Source: Chitinophagaceae bacterium (GTDB taxonomy: Bacteria; Bacteroidota; Bacteroidia; Chitinophagales; Chitinophagaceae). Taken from it: a stretch of 60,410 bases of DNA. The stretch spans positions 1-60,410 of the forward strand of contig CANNJE010000006.1 of the NCBI GenBank assembly GCA_947504605.1. Reading direction: 5' to 3'. Below the pieces are notes generated by a model that saw only the letters and a program-made list of their open reading frames with translations, was not told the origin of the DNA and searched no databases. Positions within the stretch are counted from its first letter, which is position 1. Each line of letters begins with the position of its first letter. Shown one piece after another: positions 54,623 to 60,410 of this stretch. Made by a program: the position numbers and the translations under genes.

Positions 54623-55127
54623 AAAAATAAAATTAAGATTAACGATAAATTCAAATGGTGCTACAGAACAGCTTACCCAACGCCTTAAAGTTAAAGCATC
54701 TGCCTCTTTTATGAACTATTTTTCTTATAAAAAAAACAAAATAACACTCAGGGTTTGTAAGATTTAACCAAAATACAAAATGATTGTTTTGTTAAATGAT
54801 TTGAGGAGCCCAACCATATAAAATAATTAGCAGATAAAGCCCTTTGTATAAATATTCAATATCTGCTATTTACAGATAACCAGTTAACTTTAATATTGCT
54901 ATCAATATCCAGTTGTTTTAAGTGATTTAGTTAATGCCTTTAAAAAGAGATTGGTCATGAAATTATATTCTAAAGATTAAACAGATTCATTTTTTTCCTT
55001 TTATCTTGCAGGAGTTTACCGCATCCATCTAATACTTATAAAAAGTCATTTAGAATTAAAATCCATAATAATCCTGCATTAATCAAGGTATGTTATTATT
55101 TATTTTAAAAGCTATTATATTTATTTT
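54623..55127. other. 505-base intergenic region upstream of the glycan-type cluster
   Basis: No coding frame is convincing. A 9-bp perfect inverted repeat lies at 54828-54836 and 54860-54868 (TAGCAGATA with TATCTGCTA, 23-base loop). It lacks a T-run, so it is not an intrinsic terminator. I find no exact TAnnTTTG box for the acyltransferase gene; TATCTTGC near 55003-55010 is a weak match. Confidence 0.4.
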
Positions 55128-56288
55128 ATGGCAAGCAACAAGGCAAGAGCAGACAAATTATATTTTGAGAACCTGGATGGTCTTCGCTTTTTTTGCTTCC
55201 TGTCTGTTTTTCTTTTTCATAGTTTTGGGACAGACAAAACGGCTATCAAAACAAATTCAATTTATTTTTTTTTAAAAGAAACCCTTTTTGGCAATGGCTT
55301 TCTGGGTGTAAATTTTTTCTTTGTACTCAGTGGTTTTCTTATTACTTATCTTCTTGTAAAAGAAAAAAATGTCAATAATAATATTCATATTATTAATTTC
55401 TGGATAAGGCGTATTCTCAGAATATGGCCACTTTATTTTGCTTGTGTATTTTATGGTTTTGTAATTTTCCCATATACAAAAACAATTGCTGGCGGAGTGG
55501 CAGATGAAACTGCCAACCCCTGGTTTTATCTGGGCTTTATCAGCAATTTTGATTATATACATAAAGGATTACCAGATGCAAAAGGTTTAGGTGTTTTATG
55601 GAGTGTAGCCATTGAAGAACAGTTTTATCTTGCATGGCCTGTTATCTTGTCTATTTTTTCCGTAAAAAAATTCTGGATACCATTATCAATTATTTTAACA
55701 GGTAGCATTGTTTTCAGAGCCCTTAATGATGTTCCAATTCTGCATGAAATGCATACCTTATCCTGTATTGGAGATATGGCTTTGGGTGGATTGGGAGCAT
55801 GGCTGATACTGGAATCCACTTCGTTCAAAAAAAGAATAGAGCAATTTCCTAAATGGTTTATCTATTTAATTTATGCTGCATTTATTTTTGTCTTTTTATT
55901 CAGGGATGAATTTTTGCTGTCCACTTATTGGTTTCGAGTAATGGAGCGTTCTTTTATTTCGACCATCATGCTTCTAATAATATTGGAACAATGTTATTCG
56001 AAAAATTCATTTTACAAAATGGGGAATTTAAATATTGTCACCAGATTAGGGGTAATAACATACGGACTCTATTGCCTTCATTTCATCATCATTTCATTAA
56101 CGCTTGGAATTACAAAATTAACAGGGTTAAACAATTCAGTCTGGCAGGTAATTATTCTTGAGCCATCAATTGCGCTTCTTATTACGATAGCTGTAAGCAA
56201 ATTTAGTTATCGTTATTTTGAAACGCCTTTTTTAAAATTAAAGGACAAATTTGCATTTACTGTAAAAAAAGCGGTCATTGCCCGATAG
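55128..56288 (+). CDS. acyltransferase 3 (OafA/NodX-type) membrane protein
   Basis: This 386-residue polytopic acyltransferase has about ten membrane helices. Conserved AT3 features are NLDGLRFF (Arg20) and His31 in FLFHSFG, GFLGVNFFFVLSGFLITYLL, then FWIRRILRIWPLYF, and GVLWSVAIEEQFYLAWP. It probably O-acetylates a sugar of a surface polysaccharide or lipid from a cytoplasmic acyl donor. No C-terminal SGNH domain is fused. It starts the plus-strand cluster that continues to the HAD gene; the next gene follows after 108 bases. Confidence 0.9.
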   Translation: MASNKARADKLYFENLDGLRFFCFLSVFLFHSFGTDKTAIKTNSIYFFLKETLFGNGFLGVNFFFVLSGFLITYLLVKEKNVNNNIHIINFWIRRILRIWPLYFACVFYGFVIFPYTKTIAGGVADETANPWFYLGFISNFDYIHKGLPDAKGLGVLWSVAIEEQFYLAWPVILSIFSVKKFWIPLSIILTGSIVFRALNDVPILHEMHTLSCIGDMALGGLGAWLILESTSFKKRIEQFPKWFIYLIYAAFIFVFLFRDEFLLSTYWFRVMERSFISTIMLLIILEQCYSKNSFYKMGNLNIVTRLGVITYGLYCLHFIIISLTLGITKLTGLNNSVWQVIILEPSIALLITIAVSKFSYRYFETPFLKLKDKFAFTVKKAVIAR

Positions 56289-56359
56289 CCATGTACAAAA
56301 GAGTTAGAGTATTCACCTAACCTAAACATAAACAATTTTAATTATATTTTATAACTTAG

Positions 56360-56367
56360 TATCTTTA
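56360..56367 (+). promoter_or_regulatory. possible -7 element before the methyltransferase gene
   Basis: TATCTTTA fits TAnnTTTG at 7 of 8 positions, 29 bases before the ATG at 56397. It would give the methyltransferase-to-HAD genes a promoter separate from that of the acyltransferase gene. Confidence 0.35.
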
Positions 56368-56396
56368 ACTCAAACTAACTTATATACTAACATTTC

Positions 56397-57047
56397 ATGC
56401 AAACAGAAGTAAACAATCCTGCCATCATCCGGTTTTTAAAAATGAAATTTAGAGGGGCTGGTTTTATTGATAGCTTGAAGATAAAATACCGCTCCCTGAT
56501 TTGTCCTTTTATCAACCTTATTAAATTGGTGAAGCCAGGTGAAAAAGTTGGAGACGTTGGGTGTGGTTCCGGCCAGTTCCTTTTACTGCTTTCAGAATTT
56601 GCCCAACCATCTTATATGTATGGAATAGAAATAAGTAAAAAACTAATTGAAAACGCACAGAGTCTTTTTAGCACACTGCCTTTGCATAAATATAATTTTG
56701 CGGAATACGACGGGCTAAATTTCCCTAACGAACTTGGGGAAATGGATATTATTTACCTCATTGATGTATTACATCATGTTCCAAAAACATTTCAGGAAAA
56801 TTTTATCAGAGATCTTGCAAAATCATTAAAGCCCGGTGCTAGATTGGTTTTAAAGGATATTAATGCGGGAAGCCCGCTGGTTTATTTCAACAAAATGCAC
56901 GACCTTATTTTTGCAAGAGAAATTGGTAACGAAATAAGTTTTGAAAAAGCAAAAACGCTATTAACAAAAAACGGACTAAATATTATTGAACAAGAAAAAA
57001 GGACCATGTATGTATACCCCCACTACACAATCGTTTCAAAAAAATAA
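56397..57047 (+). CDS. class I SAM-dependent methyltransferase
   Basis: This 216-residue Rossmann methyltransferase has motif I VGDVGCGSGQF (51-61), an acidic SAM-binding end of strand 2 in MYGIEISK, motif II/III MDIIYLIDVLHHV and the LKPGARLVLKDI segment. The sequence is close to ubiquinone/menaquinone- or lipid-type methyltransferases, but the substrate is not evident. It overlaps the following membrane-protein gene by 38 bases, so these products are likely coupled in the cluster. Confidence 0.85.
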   Translation: MQTEVNNPAIIRFLKMKFRGAGFIDSLKIKYRSLICPFINLIKLVKPGEKVGDVGCGSGQFLLLLSEFAQPSYMYGIEISKKLIENAQSLFSTLPLHKYNFAEYDGLNFPNELGEMDIIYLIDVLHHVPKTFQENFIRDLAKSLKPGARLVLKDINAGSPLVYFNKMHDLIFAREIGNEISFEKAKTLLTKNGLNIIEQEKRTMYVYPHYTIVSKK

Positions 57048-58173
57048 TCGAATTGGAACCTGGTTTATATGTTTTTGTTTTGCAATACTTGCTGTGTTCC
57101 CAATCTATAGAAACTTTTATTACAGTAACGGACTGCTTACCTATGAAAGACATAAAGCTGTAATTGAAAAAAGATCCGACTACTATAATCCTTGGCAATA
57201 CAGGGTACTTTGCCCCTATACTATTGAAGCAATTTTGTGGATATATAACAACACAATTGATAAAGTTTATCCTATCGAAGAAAAATTACATTTCTCCATT
57301 CAAAATACAAGCGGAACCACCAATGAAACAGATCAATTTGTAAAATTGATGCAAACCCCGGGTGCAATGAAGTATATGATTGTTTTCATACTCTTCAGAT
57401 TTGTGGAACATCTCCTGATCTTTTTTCTGGCATGGAAACTCTGGAGTTATTTTATAAAAAGCAAATGGCTTATTTTCTTAGGCATCAACTTTCTTGCTCT
57501 GGCCATGGGTAATGCGGTAGCGGTTGCAGACCTTTCTTTTAATACGTACATGGATATCATCTTTTACCTGATAACTGCCAATGTAATCGTATATAAAAAA
57601 AATCCGGTTATCCTTATTCCAATAACATTACTAGCAGCATTTAATCGAGAAACTGGTATTCTTATCCCAGCACTATATTTTATTTCGCTAACTGATTTTT
57701 CCTCATTTAAATTTAATGCACAAAGCATTAAAGCAATTATATTACCAGGCACCAAAACATGGATATTTACGGCAGCATTATATTTTATTTTTATAATTGT
57801 ATTTATAGGACTGCGGATACATTTCGGTTATAAGCCACAACAGGTATTTAAAGCTGAAGCAGGCTGGCCAATGTTAAAACTTAATCTTTTCAGTGCTGTA
57901 GGAGTAAAAGCATTTATGGAATTAATAGGAACCTTTGCTGTAATTCCTTTAATTATCCTGTATAAATTTAAAAGCTTTCCTTATTTGCTAAAAAAGTGGT
58001 TTCTATTTTTAGTTCCAATTTGGTTTGCTGTACATTTTATATCAGTTGTAGCTTACCAAACTAGACTCTTCATAGTACCATTGGTAATCATCATGCTGCC
58101 AATGCTTTTATGGCTAATAGAGCAAGAAATAAAAGTAACTAAAGACAACATTGCTAATAATATTACTTTATAA
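57010..58173 (+). CDS. polytopic membrane protein of a glycan-type cluster (GT-C-like candidate)
   Basis: This roughly 387-residue membrane protein has 8-10 helices and a large loop after the first helix, containing YYNPWQYRVLCPYTIEAI. Later it carries LLAAFNRETGILIPALYF. The QYRVL-P and NRETG motifs recur in uncharacterised membrane proteins of polysaccharide loci that resemble GT-C glycosyltransferases; this comparison is from memory and is not proof. The ATG at 57010 (MYTPTTQSF) is preferred to the upstream TTG at 56986. It overlaps the methyltransferase gene by 38 bases and the UbiA gene by 1 base. Confidence 0.65.
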   Translation: MYTPTTQSFQKNNRIGTWFICFCFAILAVFPIYRNFYYSNGLLTYERHKAVIEKRSDYYNPWQYRVLCPYTIEAILWIYNNTIDKVYPIEEKLHFSIQNTSGTTNETDQFVKLMQTPGAMKYMIVFILFRFVEHLLIFFLAWKLWSYFIKSKWLIFLGINFLALAMGNAVAVADLSFNTYMDIIFYLITANVIVYKKNPVILIPITLLAAFNRETGILIPALYFISLTDFSSFKFNAQSIKAIILPGTKTWIFTAALYFIFIIVFIGLRIHFGYKPQQVFKAEAGWPMLKLNLFSAVGVKAFMELIGTFAVIPLIILYKFKSFPYLLKKWFLFLVPIWFAVHFISVVAYQTRLFIVPLVIIMLPMLLWLIEQEIKVTKDNIANNITL

Positions 58174-59060
58174 TGAAAGCATATTTTCAACTCATAAGAC
58201 CAAAAGACTGGGCCAAAAATCTCTTTTTATTTATCCCGATTTTTTTTGCCGGGTTATTTTTTGACGGCTCGGTACTTATAGAATTACTTGGTGGATTTAT
58301 CTGCTTTAGCCTGGTCGCAAGCAGTATTTATATCATTAATGACTATAGAGATATCGAAGATGATAAAAAACATCCAATTAAAAAAAACCGGCCACTTGCT
58401 TCAGGAACAGTTAAAAAAAGTACTGGTCTTTTAGTAGCTTTTGTTTTTTTAATATCAGGTTTTACTGCAGCGTGGTTCATTAGGGATAAGTTCATGTTTG
58501 TTTTAGGTATCTATTTTTTCTTGAATCTAGCCTATTCCTTCGGGCTCAAAAATATTCCAATTCTTGATATCATTATTATATCAATTGGTTTTGTTTTGAG
58601 GGTAAAAGCGGGTGCTGTAATTGCTAAAGTTGGGCTAAGTGAATGGTTGACCATAATGGTTTTTTTATTGGCGCTATTTATGGCAATTGCGAAAAGAAGG
58701 GATGATGTTTTACTAAAACTATCATCTGGTAATGATATGCGTAAAGCAGTAAAAGGATACAATCTGGATTTTATCAATACCGCACTGTCCCTTATATGTG
58801 CAGTTATCATTGTTGCTTATTTCATGTACACAACATCTCCTGAAATTGTAGAAAGATTACAAACTTATCGTTTATATTATACCTGCTTATTCGTACTAGC
58901 AGGCATATTTCGATATTTACAACTTATTTATGTTCAACAGGATTCTCAATCGCCTACAAAAATTTTATATAAAGACAGGTTTATTCAAGCCACCATACTC
59001 TTATGGATCATCAGTTTTTATTTGATTTTATACGTAAAAGATATTAGTATTTTTAAATAA
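58173..59060 (+). CDS. UbiA-family prenyltransferase, decaprenyl-phosphate phosphoribosyltransferase-like
   Basis: This 295-residue polytopic UbiA enzyme has an intact first motif, NDYRDIEDD (Asn56 to Asp64). The second region carries IAKRRDDVLLKLS rather than the DxxxD of quinone enzymes. The opening LIRPKDWAKNLFLFIPIFFAG and NRPLASG are typical of decaprenyl-phosphate phosphoribosyltransferase (DPPR synthase), which puts phosphoribose on a polyprenyl phosphate. The next gene is a HAD phosphatase, the reaction expected next on that route. DprE1/DprE2-type genes are not in the window. Confidence 0.83.
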   Translation: MKAYFQLIRPKDWAKNLFLFIPIFFAGLFFDGSVLIELLGGFICFSLVASSIYIINDYRDIEDDKKHPIKKNRPLASGTVKKSTGLLVAFVFLISGFTAAWFIRDKFMFVLGIYFFLNLAYSFGLKNIPILDIIIISIGFVLRVKAGAVIAKVGLSEWLTIMVFLLALFMAIAKRRDDVLLKLSSGNDMRKAVKGYNLDFINTALSLICAVIIVAYFMYTTSPEIVERLQTYRLYYTCLFVLAGIFRYLQLIYVQQDSQSPTKILYKDRFIQATILLWIISFYLILYVKDISIFK

Positions 59061-59066
59061 TTTCAT

Positions 59067-59660
59067 TTGCAAAAAAGTATCGCATTTTTCGACTTTGATG
59101 GTACAATTACAAGTAAGGATACCATGCTGGAACTGGCCAAATTCAAAACTGGTGGGCTTTCATACCTTATTGGAATGTTTATACTCTCTCCATGGCTTAT
59201 TTCAATGAAACTGGGTATTATAAGTAAACAAACTGCTAAAGAAAAATTACTCAGCTATTTCTTCGGAGACTCAGATTTGCAGTCTTTTAATAATTTATGC
59301 AAGGATTTTAGCAACAAGGTAATTCCTGATTTAATCAAAAAAGAAGCAAAGGATGCTATAGATAATCATTTATTAAATAACACGCCTGTAATTATAGTGT
59401 CTGCTTCTGCAGAAAACTGGGTTGCCCCTTGGTGTATCTCTAATAACCTTCAATTTATTTGCACCCGCCTAAAAGTAACGGAGCATAAAATTACCGGAAA
59501 ACTAGAAGGGGAAAATTGTAATGAAAAAGAAAAAGTCTGCCGAATAAACAAAATATTCAACCTCACAGACTTTACAACAATTTATTGCTATGGCGATTCA
59601 AAAGCTGATCAACCGATGCTTCAAATAGCTACCCATTCATTTTACAGAACATTTGTTTAA
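59067..59660 (+). CDS. HAD-IB-type phosphatase
   Basis: This 197-residue HAD-superfamily hydrolase has nucleophile Asp9 and acid Asp11 in FFDFDGTIT, motif II IIVSASAENWV and motif IV YGDSKADQPML. The helical cap between motifs I and II fits subfamily IB (phosphoserine phosphatase-like). It starts with TTG at 59067, six bases after the UbiA stop. Removal of the 5-phosphate from polyprenyl-phosphoryl phosphoribose is a plausible role, inferred from position; the sequence alone does not show substrate specificity. Confidence 0.85.
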   Translation: MQKSIAFFDFDGTITSKDTMLELAKFKTGGLSYLIGMFILSPWLISMKLGIISKQTAKEKLLSYFFGDSDLQSFNNLCKDFSNKVIPDLIKKEAKDAIDNHLLNNTPVIIVSASAENWVAPWCISNNLQFICTRLKVTEHKITGKLEGENCNEKEKVCRINKIFNLTDFTTIYCYGDSKADQPMLQIATHSFYRTFV

Positions 59661-59669
59661 TATGTATGA

Positions 59670-60410
59670 CTACATTTTGATCACTTTTATTACGACTTTA
59701 TTTTCATTTCCATAATTCACTTGTAACAAATAGGTTCCTATTTCAAGCCTTGACATATCAATTTTTTCGAGTCTGCTCGCTCCACTTAATTGTACTATTT
59801 TTTGATAAATTTTTGCTCCACGGCTATCAAATAGTTGCATTAAAATAGATTTGTTAATTACAGGACTTTCCAGTTCTACATTAAGAATATCAATTACAGG
59901 GTTGGGATAAACATTTACTTTTTCTTTTGTAATCGATTGTCTGCTACTTCCAACTGTCAATTTAATAGTATCATATCCTTTGGCGCCATTATTATCGGTT
60001 ACAGATAATTCTATTTCATACACGCCCTGAATTAAATTTTTAATTTGTGTTTGTTGATTATTAGAAGCAGTGAATAAATATTGACTTGACGTACTAAGAA
60101 CTCTCCAGCTAAAAGAAGCTATAAAACCATCTGTATCATACCCAGTTCCTGTAAAGCTTATACTGTCCTGAGGCAGATAAATTATCATGTCCAAACCTGC
60201 ATTTGCTGTAGGTGCTATATTCGCCGCTGCATTTACGGTTACCTGCATTGTATCTTTCCCGGTTGCTCCTGCATTATCAGTGACCGTAAGTTGAAAACGA
60301 TAAACTCCCTGAACCAATCCGGTGGCACTTGTTACAGCCGCTGTCGCATTCGTTATTGTGCCAGAAGCAGGGCCTCCTATTTTTACCCATTGGTAAGAAC
60401 TTATTGTTCC
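59670..60410 (-). CDS. PKD-repeat surface protein with T9SS C-terminal sorting domain (5' part beyond window)
   Basis: The frame is open to the right edge, so only the C-terminal 246 residues are seen; the real start lies outside. It holds the end of one PKD-type Ig repeat (GVYRFQLTVTDNAGATGKDTMQVTV) and one complete repeat (APTANAGLDMII... GVYEIELSVTDNNGAKGYDTIKLTV). A type A T9SS sorting domain follows (VYPNPVIDILNVEL ... YLLQVNYGNENKVVIKVIKM). The protein should be secreted by the type IX system and attached or released. The full length and catalytic part, if any, are unknown. Confidence 0.87.
   Translation of the reverse strand, partial: GTISSYQWVKIGGPASGTITNATAAVTSATGLVQGVYRFQLTVTDNAGATGKDTMQVTVNAAANIAPTANAGLDMIIYLPQDSISFTGTGYDTDGFIASFSWRVLSTSSQYLFTASNNQQTQIKNLIQGVYEIELSVTDNNGAKGYDTIKLTVGSSRQSITKEKVNVYPNPVIDILNVELESPVINKSILMQLFDSRGAKIYQKIVQLSGASRLEKIDMSRLEIGTYLLQVNYGNENKVVIKVIKM

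Noticed and set aside
54585-54767. Plus-strand 60-codon frame after the CBS gene
   Set aside because: It starts inside the CBS gene on the other strand, has no domain and no promoter box.
54828-54868. 9-bp inverted repeat as a terminator
   Set aside because: There is no T-run on either strand and the loop is 23 bases. It remains an unexplained small repeat.

Overview
The window is AT-rich chromosomal DNA from a member of the Bacteroidota, most likely a Chitinophagaceae-type bacterium. The family placement is inference from overall gene content. The evidence for the phylum is direct: a type IX secretion plug protein (DUF5103), a lipoprotein form of TamA (TamL), a PKD protein with a T9SS-type sorting tail, long-form IspH, and many perfect matches to the Bacteroidota -7 promoter element TAnnTTTG upstream of genes. 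Most of the window is housekeeping DNA. There is no sign of phage, transposase or CRISPR.

Layout. 1-2.9 kb: a possible gene end, a DUF1801 protein, a TatD-like hydrolase overlapping tcdA, and pdxJ. 3-10.9 kb, minus strand: a thiol-disulfide oxidoreductase and a complete trp operon (trpE-G-D-C-F-B-A). The operon is preceded by a 17-codon leader peptide with three consecutive Trp codons, an antiterminator arm and a perfect terminator hairpin, which together form a textbook attenuator. 11-20 kb: a Rossmann-fold oxidoreductase, a small secreted protein, a transaldolase-type aldolase, the SRP RNA gene, T9SS plug, a LolC/E-like permease, a TrmH/SpoU methyltransferase, tamL and truB. 20-26.5 kb: the DUF58/MoxR/DUF4350/DUF4129/SpoIIM operon with a divergent RDD gene. 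26.6-42.6 kb: proS, a lipoprotein, a FadL-like porin, miaA, a pRiA4b-ORF3-like protein, a CCA-adding-type enzyme, lon, an M42 peptidase, a UbiA-like protein coupled to a lipoprotein, a LuxE-like protein and a helical-repeat protein.

42.6-43.4 kb is a gene-free stretch holding two copies of a roughly 235-bp element. The last 104 bases of the copies differ at one base, and each copy ends in a terminator-like hairpin. I read these as duplicated small-RNA candidates. 43.4-54.6 kb: a GH13 enzyme, ispH, cmk, clpC, a STAS protein with an RNase Z-like protein, an esterase coupled to dapA, an L,D-transpeptidase-type protein and a CBS-pair protein. 55.1-59.7 kb, plus strand: a tight surface-glycan-like cluster (acyltransferase, methyltransferase, polytopic membrane protein, DPPR-synthase-like UbiA enzyme, HAD phosphatase). 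The window ends inside a PKD/T9SS surface protein.

The strongest points for follow-up are the trp attenuator, the duplicated noncoding element, the UbiA/HAD glycan-lipid cluster, and the unusual promoter layouts: face-to-face -7 boxes, start codons 12 nt apart, and near-leaderless starts.
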